This document shows, piece after piece, positions 33,410 through 42,615 of a stretch of DNA of 64,000 bases. The stretch is from contig CM042032.1 of NCBI GenBank assembly GCA_023525975.1, positions 75,228,260 to 75,292,259 on the forward strand. Direction: 5' to 3'. The DNA is from Smallanthus sonchifolius. Taxonomy: Eukaryota > Streptophyta > Magnoliopsida > Asterales > Asteraceae. Each line of letters opens with the position of its first letter. The first letter of the stretch is position 1. The notes under the pieces are model-generated. The model was given only the letters and a program-made list of their open reading frames with translations. It searched no databases and was not told the origin of the DNA. The position numbers were made by a program, and so were the translations under genes.

Positions 33410-34306
33410 CTAGTCCCTCTGTTGCTGAAGCTTTTTCATGTGGTCAACTATCCTTGCTACTTCATACCCTCGAGGATCCTTGCTGGGGTTGTCAAGAGGA
33501 AGTTCAGACAGAGTCTTGATGTCCTTACTTGGCATTTTGAAGATTGCCTTGCTTGAACATCTCATCTGGTGACCCTTGACATTTGTGATAGTGAACTCAT
33601 TCTTCTCAGCATTGTAGGACCATCGTGCAAATGGATAGTAGGATTGTAGAGGTCTAACATCTAAGACCGCATCTTTGTTGGGGTTAAAGTGATGTTTGAT
33701 CACCAGCACAAGATGTTTCCCACCATCATTTGCAGGTATGATTTCTTCACCCAGCTCCAAGATTCTCTTGAGATCTGAATCTGGAAGTTGTAAAACCTCA
33801 TCAACAGACTTGTAGATCGACCTTCTTTGTTCAGTTCTCCCCCTGAATACTTCAAACCACTGATCTTGAGTACTGTAAAACCATTGGACTATTTCTCTGG
33901 AGTCTTCAGGTTTGGATTTCTTCAGGAGTGGTTGTTGATGAGAAGGAGCTGGGTGGGATGTTTTGGACTTTTTGGGTGGAGGAGAGGAAGGCTTGGGGAT
34001 GTTTGTGGATGGTGTTTGGAAAGTGGAAGTAGTTTCTGGTGCAGAGGTTTTTTGTTTCTTGACTGGTCTCTTTCCCAGTCTTTCATCATCTTCCCTTTTC
34101 ACTTTTCTATATAGGGCTTGTAGGTTCATGAAGGACATGGGACCTAACCTTTTTCCACTTTCTCCCCTTACCTTGAGGAAGTCAATCATCACCTTCCTTT
34201 CTTCATGGGTCCTCTGGTTAAGGGCAATGGCTTTCTTTGACTTTTGTCGAGCTTTCTCTTTTTCTTCATCTCTCTTCTTCTTTGCCAATTCCCCCTGCTG
34301 ACCCAT
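33410..34306 (-). CDS. Sirevirus B accessory ORF, C-terminal module
   Basis: This 298-codon segment ends the accessory reading region just before the PPT. Its N-terminal part continues a long Lys/Glu/Arg-rich helical segment. It then has basic, nuclear-signal-like patches (KRPVKKQK, PPKKSK) within a Ser/Pro linker. Residues about 135-298 look globular (IVQWFYSTQDQWFEVFRG, YYPFARWSYN, VARIVDHMKK). Upstream coding from the 34499 frame continues into it without an obvious start, so the ATG at 34306 is probably internal. A comparable C-terminal domain follows the same N-terminal module in composite retroelement proteins as I recall them. Function is unknown. Confidence 0.65.
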   Translation of the reverse strand: MGQQGELAKKKRDEEKEKARQKSKKAIALNQRTHEERKVMIDFLKVRGESGKRLGPMSFMNLQALYRKVKREDDERLGKRPVKKQKTSAPETTSTFQTPSTNIPKPSSPPPKKSKTSHPAPSHQQPLLKKSKPEDSREIVQWFYSTQDQWFEVFRGRTEQRRSIYKSVDEVLQLPDSDLKRILELGEEIIPANDGGKHLVLVIKHHFNPNKDAVLDVRPLQSYYPFARWSYNAEKNEFTITNVKGHQMRCSSKAIFKMPSKDIKTLSELPLDNPSKDPRGYEVARIVDHMKKLQQQRD

Positions 34307-34498
34307 GAAGGCTCTGTAGATCTCTTTGTTTGAAAGTTTTTCAAGGTAGTCTGCATCCTCACCTTGAGAGATCAGAGCTTCAATCCACTCCTCCCTTAAT
34401 TCTTTTGCTAATTTAGAATCAGTGATTCTAAACTTAGCATCTTCCTTTCTCTTCTTTTCATTTTCCTCTTCTTCTTCCTTTGCAAATTGTTCCTGCAG

Positions 34499-35572
34499 CT
34501 ATCTGGCAAGTTGTTCATCTTCCTCAACTTGAGATACTGCATGGATTTTTATTTTCATTTCATCCAGCTGTCTAGCATACAGCTGGAGGTTTTGTTCTCT
34601 GAGGAGAATGGCTGTTTTCCTTTCTTGAGCCTTTTTAAGCTCAGCCATCTCCTCTTCTTCCCTTCTTCTTCTCTTCTCTTCCCTTTCTCTTTTCTCTTTT
34701 AGCAGCCTCTCTTCATCTTCATCAGTCATAATGCCCTTTCCTTTATCAGCATTGGATGCCTCTGCTCTGGCTTCACTGATCACAGCAACAGCTGATTGTG
34801 GAGCTGTTGGAATCTCTGCCTCGGCTTCATCGGCAAGTTGAGAAATTGACAAGGGACGGTCACTGTCTTCATGAAGTTTGTACTCAGGACCTTCTATTTC
34901 TCTCAGTTGATCCCTAAGTGAAGATCTTGTGCCAAATGCTACAGATGTGGCATCAACTTGTGGAGTGTCTGAGTTGGAGTCAGTATCAGAAGTTGACACA
35001 GACTCTTCCTGAGGAATCAGTCCTTCTTCTTCAAGATGGGCTTTGATGGTGACCATCATTGCCTGGCTTTCTAATGAGTTAACATTGCAGATGTTGGCTC
35101 TGAGTTGAAAGATCTTGAATAGGAAGTCTGAGGGCAGCTGGAGGATGTTCCCGGTGTTGATGGTGAGAGAGGTGCCGTTGCTTAGAAGGAAGGTATGGTC
35201 AAGGCACTTATTGCTTATCCATCCTAGCACATCTAAGTCCTTAACCATTAGGTTGTACAGGAGTCTTTTCAGGCTCAGAACTTCTTCTTCATTGAGAAGA
35301 CTGCTCCTTGTGATTTGGAGATTGTTGGGAGACAGTCTTCTTTCTGCAGCCTGAGATGACTCAGGAGACTCCACCCGTTTTAGTTCTTTGATTAGTCTTA
35401 TGAAGTTGGGTAGGTTTTCCTCCATCAAACCATAGAACATGTCAATGGTAAGGTCTGTTGAGAGGTCTGATGAGTTGTTGATGCAGATAAGATCATATAT
35501 GTCAAGGATTTCAAATGGATGAATTAAATCCCAGTCTAGCTCTTCTACTCCGCTAACTCCCGACCTATCCAA
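34499..35572 (-). CDS. Sirevirus B accessory ORF, central and coiled-coil module
   Basis: The open segment is 357 codons. The first about 190 residues are mixed helical (LKRLLYNLMVKDLDVLGWI). Next comes an acidic Ser/Thr/Asp stretch (VSTSDTDSNSDTPQ). From about residue 270 to 350 lies an extreme Glu/Lys/Arg helix (KEKREREEKRRRREEEEM) typical of a single alpha helix or coiled coil. It overlaps the 35545 segment by 28 bases in another frame, so a frameshift or a decayed frame joins them. No transmembrane segment is visible. Confidence 0.65.
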   Translation of the reverse strand: MDRSGVSGVEELDWDLIHPFEILDIYDLICINNSSDLSTDLTIDMFYGLMEENLPNFIRLIKELKRVESPESSQAAERRLSPNNLQITRSSLLNEEEVLSLKRLLYNLMVKDLDVLGWISNKCLDHTFLLSNGTSLTINTGNILQLPSDFLFKIFQLRANICNVNSLESQAMMVTIKAHLEEEGLIPQEESVSTSDTDSNSDTPQVDATSVAFGTRSSLRDQLREIEGPEYKLHEDSDRPLSISQLADEAEAEIPTAPQSAVAVISEARAEASNADKGKGIMTDEDEERLLKEKREREEKRRRREEEEMAELKKAQERKTAILLREQNLQLYARQLDEMKIKIHAVSQVEEDEQLAR

Positions 35573-36366
35573 AACCTCTCAGCCTTCCCATCGTACCCCC
35601 AAGCTAGTATAATGTCAAACTCTAGCTGTGTTGATGTCAGTGGGAAGTGGGGGGCAACTGCATGACTTATGAAGGCTGCAACTTCTGGGATGATGCTGAA
35701 GGATGTAGATGTTTCGTCTTGGTTGTTTTCATCCATCAGCACTTGATCTATTGCTCTGACAACTAGCTTCCAGTCTTCAGTAGATTCTTCGTCATTATCA
35801 TCTGAGACTGGCAAGTCATGAACTTGGACAAAAGCTGGTCTGAATAGAGTACTTTGGAAGGCAGCCTGCTCTTGAATCCAGTTGTCGAGACTTTCAGTGT
35901 CTTCTTCCATAGGGACTTTCTCCCCCATTTTGGTTGCATCAGTGAACAAATAGGCATCTGTTTGAGTGCCCACTGAGACAAGAGAGGGAGAGGCCGTAGA
36001 GGGGAATTGATGGGCTTCATGCTTGAGGAGTTGGTGTTTGAGTTTGGACACCTCAGCCTCAAGCATAGCCACCCTGGCCGTCAATTCCAGATTGTTTAGT
36101 TTCAGACTGTCCTCATCCACAGTTGTGGAATACTTGGACCCAGATGGGGCCGTAGGCCGAGCCTCAGCATCCCCATCACCCGTGGTTTCTTGGCACCTGG
36201 GATTCCTCTCAATGAGGGGAGTTTCCAAGGAAACACCCTCACCATGAGTTGCCATGGTTGAGGTCTTAATAATGTTGTCACTGTCCTCCTGGTCATTTGA
36301 TGGACCAGCAGTAGTGACAGCCTCTTCCACATCCACTCTTTCATTACTCCTAAAGTGGACATTCAA
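35545..36366 (-). CDS. Sirevirus B accessory ORF, linker module
   Basis: The open segment is 273 codons and acidic. It contains a short leucine-heptad stretch (LKLNNLELTARVAMLEAEVSK at about residues 88-108) and a Ser/Thr-rich region on either side. It is an uninterrupted frame between the N-terminal and coiled-coil modules. Its ATG is probably not a genuine start. It is taken as part of one decayed accessory gene at 37624-33410. Confidence 0.6.
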   Translation of the reverse strand: MNVHFRSNERVDVEEAVTTAGPSNDQEDSDNIIKTSTMATHGEGVSLETPLIERNPRCQETTGDGDAEARPTAPSGSKYSTTVDEDSLKLNNLELTARVAMLEAEVSKLKHQLLKHEAHQFPSTASPSLVSVGTQTDAYLFTDATKMGEKVPMEEDTESLDNWIQEQAAFQSTLFRPAFVQVHDLPVSDDNDEESTEDWKLVVRAIDQVLMDENNQDETSTSFSIIPEVAAFISHAVAPHFPLTSTQLEFDIILAWGYDGKAERFWIGRELAE

Positions 36367-36633
36367 GGGTGAAGAACTTGGGTTGGGTGTTTCGGAGGCA
36401 AGACCAATCAGTACCTCCTTGATAGTGGCAGTTGGAGAAGGTACATCACCTTGGTCAGGTTCCTCAACACTTAAGTCCAGAGATGATAGAAATGGCTCAA
36501 AGGGCTATTCTATGGATCCGGGAAGTGATCCTGATCCTAATAAAGAGACTTCCGAAGGAGTCTCCCTAACAGTGTGGCTTTCCCTTATGATATTCTCACC
36601 AGAATGTTGTGATTCTGAGTGAGGGATGATGGC

Positions 36634-36912
36634 TTAAGTTTGGGCCTTGGAGGCAAGAGAAGAAGGAGTTCTCTTGCCCCTCTTCCTTATATATTTGGCT
36701 GCAACCGGGGCCCTGTGTTCCGATTGAGCAATCAAACTGGGGGTGAGTAATGTATGTGCCTGTACATCCTCAGTAGAATGCATAGGGGTTCGATCAAGGG
36801 AAGCAGCAGTTTGAGTTTGTGGCAGTGAGGTGGAGGGTGTGGGATCAGTATCAGCTGGGTTTGCTGAACTGTCACCCTGGGCACGTTGCGTGTTCAACAT
36901 TGTAGATAACAA
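36634..36912 (-). pseudogene. Sirevirus B accessory ORF, Ser/Thr/Pro linker fragment
   Basis: This 92-codon Ser/Thr/Gln/Pro-rich segment with a basic end (YIRKRGKRTPSS) lies between the N-terminal module and the linker module, bounded by stops on both sides. It is low-complexity linker sequence of the accessory protein. Confidence 0.5.
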
Positions 36913-36973
36913 TGGAACATCGGCCCCTTAGAATTTTGATGAAACTGTTCTCAGTCTTTGAAAAATATTGTTT

Positions 36974-37624
36974 TTATGCCCCAGCATAATGTAGATTCGA
37001 GCAGGTTTTGAAAGATCTTGGTGCTCTTTGTGATTTTACCCCTTCCTGAAGGTTATATCTCAAACCTTCAAGAATGAGGTGGGAAAAATTAAAACCAGAC
37101 CCAGTTACCATACCGTGAACTGTAGATGCAAGACCGGAACTGAGTTGATTCCAGCCACTCCTCTTTTGAGATATGCATTGGAGAAGAGTGTGGCAGAGGT
37201 ACTTCCATTGGGGACCCATGAGTGCCTTCTTTATGGTGTACTCTGTTTGATTTCCAGTGTATCCTATGGATACAAAGGTCCTCATGTACACATCTCTCGG
37301 GTAGGAGGTGGCGTCCCCTTCATCCTGAAGCTTGAGGTGTTGACGGAGTTTTGCTTCAGTGATTACCATGTCCTTTCCATCTACTGTGGCCTTGATTTGG
37401 GGAGTGCCCTGTTCAGTAGAGAATACAGCTGTGTTCCAAAAATCTTCCATATGGGGAATATAGATGGTTGGGTTGATTGTTAGGGCATGGTGGATTTTGG
37501 ACCGACAAAGGAAGTCGATCATATCATCGAAACCTTCGGATTTCTTGCCCTTTGTTAGGTATGCAGTGAGGTTGTGGTATGGGGAAAACTTGTCGTTGGG
37601 GTTGTTTATGTCCGCGCCTGCCAT
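36974..37624 (-). CDS. Sirevirus B accessory ORF, N-terminal module
   Basis: I chose the ATG at 37624 (MAGADINN). The open frame extends to 37813, but upstream residues look like translated leader and the preceding DNA is CT-rich leader-like. Residues about 31-215 correspond to the Sirevirus A accessory module: MIDFLCRSKIHHAL, MEDFW-TA, IKATVDGKD, the GYTG motif, W-YLCHTL and FNFSHLIL. It has no signal peptide or membrane helix. Two families this diverged keeping the module suggests selection on its function. The product has been called 'env-like' by position in Sireviruses, but nothing here resembles an envelope. Confidence 0.7.
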   Translation of the reverse strand: MAGADINNPNDKFSPYHNLTAYLTKGKKSEGFDDMIDFLCRSKIHHALTINPTIYIPHMEDFWNTAVFSTEQGTPQIKATVDGKDMVITEAKLRQHLKLQDEGDATSYPRDVYMRTFVSIGYTGNQTEYTIKKALMGPQWKYLCHTLLQCISQKRSGWNQLSSGLASTVHGMVTGSGFNFSHLILEGLRYNLQEGVKSQRAPRSFKTCSNLHYAGA

Positions 37625-37754
37625 TGTTATGGATTTGGGTGTTTGAATGGTGGTTAAGTATGGAGGGCTTTGAATGCTGTGGGGACGGGAGAGAAAGTGA
37701 TGGAAGTTAGGTTTGAAATTGAATATGAAGAGGTTGTGGGAACGTTTAGGATTT

Positions 37755-37763
37755 TGATATAAC
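37755..37763 (-). promoter_or_regulatory. Candidate TATA-like site upstream of the accessory ORF (Sirevirus B)
   Basis: Minus strand GTTATATCA lies about 130 bp upstream of the ATG at 37624. Between it and the ATG is a CT-rich, leader-like stretch. Downstream of the palindrome array, it mirrors the LTR arrangement loosely. The call is weak. Confidence 0.3.
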
Positions 37764-37910
37764 AGCAGATGAGGGAAAAAGCAAATTTTCTTGTACAGTA
37801 CAACCTTTTTCACTTTTCACTGTTACAGCTGTAAAACACTCGAGCAGTCATGGTAAAGACTGAGAGTAGTTTTTACCGCGGGTAAAGGTTAATGTAGACT
37901 TGTTTTACCC

Positions 37911-38165
37911 ATCAGCAGCAAACTTGGTTGCTGCCGATGGTGGGCTATCCGCTGCAAACTTGGTTGCTGCGGATAGTGAAGTCTTTCAGCAGCAGATTTG
38001 GGTGCTGCTGACTGTTGTATTCATTCCGCAGCAAAAAGGTTGCTGCTGAATGCCTTAAAGCTGTCCGCAGGAAACTTGTTCCTGCTGATAACTCAAAGCG
38101 ATCAGTGGCAAAGGCTTTGCTGCTGAAGAATAAATCTGTCAGCAGCGAAAAAGTGCTGCTGACTA
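37911..38165. promoter_or_regulatory. Seven-unit palindrome array between pol and the accessory ORF (Sirevirus B)
   Basis: Imperfect inverted repeats start at 37911, 37947, 37985, 38024, 38063, 38101 and 38138, that is 36-39 bp apart. Examples are TCAGCAGCA-N8-TGCTGCTGA and GTCAGCAGC-N6-GCTGCTGAC. The arms vary in compensating ways (CCGC with GCGG, GCAGGAA with TTCCTGC), so dyad symmetry is better conserved than sequence. The same motif class is in the U3 part of this element's LTR. Confidence 0.8.
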
Positions 38166-38232
38166 TAACTTTTTATTATGAACAATAACATAGACATATT
38201 TACAGGGACAAGAATAAAAATTGAGACATGTT

Positions 38233-38566
38233 TTATTCAAAGTTCATCATGCCAATTGATTCAACCAGATATCGAAATCTTGCTTCATCAAAAGGTTTAG
38301 TGAACAAATCAGCATATTGCTCATTTGTGTGAACCTTGGATAAGCCAATTCTCATTTTCTCAGCTTGATCCCTAATAAAGTGATACCTGATGTCGATGTG
38401 CTTAGTCTTGGAATGTTGCACTGGATTATTTGTGATAGAGATAGCACTCATGTTGTCAATGTGGATTGGAGTCTGCATGAAGGTCATTCCATAGTCAAGC
38501 ATTTGATTTTGGATCCAGATGACCTGTGCACAGCAGCTTGAAGCTGCAATGTATTCTGCTTCAGTG
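38233..38566 (-). pseudogene. pol: Sirevirus B RNase H C-terminal part (after frameshift)
   Basis: After an apparent one-base deletion near 38567, RNase H continues in this frame with EAEYIAASSCC, the IDN motif and ADLFTKPFDEARF, ending at the stop at 38233. The frameshift separates it from the main pol ORF, so the encoded RNase H is incomplete. Confidence 0.85.
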
Positions 38567-41500
38567 TTGAAGTAGAGACACATGTTTGCTTTTTGCATTG
38601 CCATGAGATGAGCCTTCCTCCAAGAAATTGACATCCCCCTGATGTGGACTTTTTGTCCAAGTTACAACCCCCATAGTCACTGTCAGTGTAGGCATAGAGA
38701 TTGACATTTCCATTCTTTGGATACCATAGCCCAAGACTTGGAGGTCCCTTTAGGTATCTAAAGATCCTTTTGACAGCTTGAAGATGAGACACTTTTGGAG
38801 CTGCTTGAAATCTTGCGCAGAGACAAACTGCAAACATGATATCTGGTCTTGAGGCAGTGAGATACATGAGAGACCCTATCATTGCTCGGTACTGATGTTG
38901 ATCAGTGTCTTGTCCTTCTTTATCCGGAGATAATTGATGGTGCACTTGCATAGGAGTTCTTGCAGCAGAGCAGTCAGCCATTTTGAACCTCTCCAAGATG
39001 CTTTTGACATACTTGGATTGACTTATGAAGATTCCATTTGGTACCTGTTTGACTTGAAGTCCTAAAAAGAAATTTAGTTCACCCATTGAACTCATTTCAA
39101 ATTTGGAATGCATCAGAACTTCAAAGTCTTTGCAGGGCTTCTTTCTTGTAGATCCAAAGATAATGTCATCAACATAAATCTGGACCAACAAAATTTCTCC
39201 CCCTTCATCTTTGATGAAAAGTGTCTGATCAATGGCCCCCCTTCTGAAGTTGTTGCTAAGTAGATATCCAGATAAAGTTTCATACCAGGCTCTTGGGGCT
39301 TGGTGTAAGCCATAGAGAGCTTTGTCCAGTTTTAAGACCTTATTTGGATGTGCAGGATCCACAAAACCTGGAGGTTGTTTGACATAGACCTCTTCACCAA
39401 TCTTGCCATACAAAAAGGCACTTTTCACATCCATTTGATAGACCATAAAGTTTTTGGATGCTGCATATGCCAGAAAGATTCTGATGGCTTCCAGGCGGGC
39501 AACAGGAGCAAAGACTTCATCATAGTCAATGCCTTCTTCTTGAGTGTAACCTTGAGCTACCATTCTGGCTTTGTTCTTGACCACGATGCCCCTTTCATCT
39601 TGCTTGTTTCTGAAGACCCATCTTGTTCCAATGGCTGTTTGACCAGGTGGAAGATCAACAAGCTTCCAAACATCTTGTCTTTTGAATTGCAGCAATTCTT
39701 CCTGCATTGCTTCAATCCAGCTGTTGTGCTTGAGGGCTTCATCAATCTTCTTGGGTTCCACCTGAGATAGAAAGCAAGAGAACAAACAAATGTTGGCTTC
39801 ATGAGACTTACTTCTTGTCTGGATACCTGTGTGGACTTGGCCAATGATGTTTTCCAGAGGATGCTCTTTGTTTATTCTCTGTGCTGGTGTCACATCCAGC
39901 CGTATTCCCTCTTCAAGATTGCTTTGGTTTAGATCAGGATTGTCTTCAGTTGTGAGGAGAGGAGCTTGGAGGTTCGGATCATTGTGTTCCACATTGTCAG
40001 CAGTATTAGCATCAGAGGCCTCTTCAGCATGGATTGAGGAGGCTTCATTAAAGATTTCTTGGTTAGAGAGATTGCTGCTTGTGGTGTTGGAAGTACCGGC
40101 TTCACCTGTACTGGCTTCAATAGCTTCTGCCACTGATGGAGGATCAATGGATGGCCTTTTCATCCTGATGTAGGGACTGGGAAAATGCAGTCTGTAGTCA
40201 GAAGAGGAGGTTGAGGCAGAAGATGTTGATTTTGAAGAAGAAAACTCCATATTTGAGAATATGAGAGGCTCAAATATCTGGGTGAAGGAGTCTATATCAA
40301 AGAGCCAGTTAGGACCTTTGCCTTGTTCACAGACAACGTGTTCCCTGCATTCCACATTAGCAGATTCTTCCACAATCCGAGTCCTAGAATTGAACACTCG
40401 GTAGGCCTTTGATTGAGAGGAGTAACCCACAAAGTAACCTTCATCAGACTTTGCACCGAATTTAGGAAGAACTCCATGTGTGATGAGGATGGTACATGGA
40501 CATCCAAAGGGCTTCAGGAAGCCAATGTAGGGAACTCTTTTGAGCCATAGTTCATAGGGTGTTTTCTGGAGAGGCTTAACAATAAGGACTCTATTCTGCA
40601 CATAACAAGCTGTGCTTACTGCTTCTGCCCAGAAAGTAAGGGGCAGCTTTGAGTCAGCCAGCATAGATCTTGCTAATTCAATCAGAGTCCTATTTCTTCT
40701 TTCAGCAACCCCATTTTGTTGAGGGGTTCTTGGAGCATTGTATTGCCTTTCAATGCCCTTGCTCTCACAGAAACTGTTCAAAGTGTGATTTTTGAACTTT
40801 GTTCCCTGATCACACCTTATGATCTTTACCTTCAGATTGCTTTGATTCTCTACCCTAAGAATATAGGATTTGAGAATCTCATCAGTTTCATCTTTTGTTC
40901 TTAGGAAGAATACCCATGAGAATCTGAAGAAGTCATCAGTTATCACCAGACAGTAGGACTTTTTGCCCATTGACATGACATTCGTAGGACCAAAGAGATC
41001 CATGTGCAGTAGCTGAAGAGGGGTGTCATTTGTGTTCAATGTCTTGGGCTTGTGGGAACTCTTGTGTTGTTTCCCCTTCAAGCAGGCAATGCAGTGATCG
41101 TCTAGCTGGAATTCTTTGTCAGGAAGCCCTCTGACAAGATTGTCCTTCACTAATTTATTGATTGTTTTGATGTTAACATGGCTTAACCTCCTGTGCCAGA
41201 GAGCGGATTCATCAACTGATGCCTTTGACAAAAAACATGAAACAATACCGGATGGAGTGACTTCATTCATGTCAAGCACATATAAGTTGTCCTTTCTATG
41301 AGCAGTTAGGAGAATCTTCTCTGGAGGGGGTTTAGATAGGCCAGGAGCTAACATGAAGCATTCTTTGTCAGTGAAGAGCATCCAATGCTTTTGATCACAT
41401 ACTTGGGAAACACTCATGAGATTGAAGTCAAGTTCTTTAACATAGTTGACTCTTTCAATACTCATCCTTTCATTGGACACAGTTCCTTGTCCAGTGATAG

Positions 41501-41879
41501 ATCCACCCTTTGAGTCACTCCCAAAGGCAACATATCCTCCATTGAAATGTCTGAAGTTAGAGAGGATGGACCGGTTTCCAGTCATGTGCCTGGAACAGCC
41601 GCTATCTACCACCCAAGTATTGTGTTTATTGCCTGGCTGTCCCTGAGGTGGTATCTCTGCATTGTCTGCCATAAGTGCTTGGTTCGAGGCAAGAGCATCT
41701 TCATATTGAAAACTCCAGTCAAAGTCTGTAGTTCCAACATTTGCACAGGCTGCAGTTTGTGCTGGAGGAGTTCCTTGCTGCTGCTGCTGCTGCCTGGGCT
41801 GACCTTGGTAAGCTTGTCTTTGATGGCTGGCACCCTGATTGGCCTTAGGTGCCTTGCACTCTCTAGCAAAGTGACCCAT
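38484..41879 (-). CDS. pol: Sirevirus B pol: protease, integrase, reverse transcriptase, partial RNase H
   Basis: The open frame is 1,131 codons. It starts within the gag zinc knuckle (HFAREC), so the ATG is internal to the polyprotein. Aspartic protease DSGCSRHMTG lies at about residues 92-101. The integrase HHCC runs from WHRRLSH to CIACLKGK. The integrase core has D in LLHMDLFGP, D in RCDQGTKF and E in NGVAERRNRT. RT has QMDVKSAFLYGK, KALYGLHQAPRAW and the catalytic YVDDIIF at about residue 900. RNase H starts with YTDSDYGGCNLDKKSTSG and derails after STST by a one-base deletion. The long uninterrupted frame fits the young age given by the LTRs. Confidence 0.95.
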   Translation of the reverse strand: MGHFARECKAPKANQGASHQRQAYQGQPRQQQQQQGTPPAQTAACANVGTTDFDWSFQYEDALASNQALMADNAEIPPQGQPGNKHNTWVVDSGCSRHMTGNRSILSNFRHFNGGYVAFGSDSKGGSITGQGTVSNERMSIERVNYVKELDFNLMSVSQVCDQKHWMLFTDKECFMLAPGLSKPPPEKILLTAHRKDNLYVLDMNEVTPSGIVSCFLSKASVDESALWHRRLSHVNIKTINKLVKDNLVRGLPDKEFQLDDHCIACLKGKQHKSSHKPKTLNTNDTPLQLLHMDLFGPTNVMSMGKKSYCLVITDDFFRFSWVFFLRTKDETDEILKSYILRVENQSNLKVKIIRCDQGTKFKNHTLNSFCESKGIERQYNAPRTPQQNGVAERRNRTLIELARSMLADSKLPLTFWAEAVSTACYVQNRVLIVKPLQKTPYELWLKRVPYIGFLKPFGCPCTILITHGVLPKFGAKSDEGYFVGYSSQSKAYRVFNSRTRIVEESANVECREHVVCEQGKGPNWLFDIDSFTQIFEPLIFSNMEFSSSKSTSSASTSSSDYRLHFPSPYIRMKRPSIDPPSVAEAIEASTGEAGTSNTTSSNLSNQEIFNEASSIHAEEASDANTADNVEHNDPNLQAPLLTTEDNPDLNQSNLEEGIRLDVTPAQRINKEHPLENIIGQVHTGIQTRSKSHEANICLFSCFLSQVEPKKIDEALKHNSWIEAMQEELLQFKRQDVWKLVDLPPGQTAIGTRWVFRNKQDERGIVVKNKARMVAQGYTQEEGIDYDEVFAPVARLEAIRIFLAYAASKNFMVYQMDVKSAFLYGKIGEEVYVKQPPGFVDPAHPNKVLKLDKALYGLHQAPRAWYETLSGYLLSNNFRRGAIDQTLFIKDEGGEILLVQIYVDDIIFGSTRKKPCKDFEVLMHSKFEMSSMGELNFFLGLQVKQVPNGIFISQSKYVKSILERFKMADCSAARTPMQVHHQLSPDKEGQDTDQHQYRAMIGSLMYLTASRPDIMFAVCLCARFQAAPKVSHLQAVKRIFRYLKGPPSLGLWYPKNGNVNLYAYTDSDYGGCNLDKKSTSGGCQFLGGRLISWQCKKQTCVSTSTLKQNTLQLQAAVHRSSGSKIKCLTME

Positions 41880-42615
41880 TTGGTTACAGTTGTAACATCA
41901 GATCTTGCTTTTATCAAGCCCAACTCTGGTGTTTGAGTTGTTGCCTGGAATTGATCTCCCGGTTCTAGAACAAAACCTTTTTGCTCTGAGGGAGAGCATG
42001 GCATATGAGTGCTGAATATCCATTTCTTCAAGATCATCTGGATGAAAGCATTCCAGATCTTCCTTTATGAAGTGCATGCTGCTTGAGTTGTCAGAGACAA
42101 AGGCAGTAGAGGTAGACTGTTGAGGAGGTGCCTCAAGAAGAAATGGTGATGAGTTGGATTATGAAGCAGTTGGTGTTTGAGGATGAGTAACAATGGGAAG
42201 ATAGTAGTTGCTTGCACTAGGACCGGAATGATCAGAGTGAAGTGCTGAGGTGGTGGTGGAGGAAGTGGTGGCTGATTGATAACTGGAGCTCCTTTCTTTA
42301 GCTTGAATCATTTCTAATTCATAGGTTTTGAGCATGCCAAAGAGCTCAGTCATCTGAAGAGTCTTTAGATTCTCTGTTCTTCTGATGGACACTGTATATA
42401 ATGTCCAACAGCTAGGAAGAGATCTTATGAACTTCTTGAGAATGTCTTCATTCTCCAGCTTTACCTTGGAGCATTGCAGTTCTCCAACCAGGTATGTATA
42501 CCTGTTATATAAAACTGTTAGTGACTCACCTTCCTTCCAGACGAAGTTTTCATACTGTTGCTTGAGGATGTCACGTCTGTTCTCCTTGACCTCCTCAGAT
42601 CCGGCAAACATCTTT
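41880..42615 (-). pseudogene. gag: Sirevirus B gag, C-terminal part
   Basis: Reading resumes after the solo LTR with KMFAGSEEVKENRRD, then gag core sequence (LVGELQCSKVKLENEDILKKFIRSLP). A stop near 42158 and a TGA immediately before the zinc knuckle (CYNCNQMGHFAREC) interrupt it. The latter is consistent with an Arg CGA to TGA transition, the change expected from deamination of methylated cytosine. The conserved EEMDIQHSYAM block lies between. Confidence 0.85.

Noticed and set aside
33827..34301. Plus-strand hydrophobic open frames
   Set aside because: They are the antisense of the Lys/Glu/Pro-rich accessory C-terminal module.
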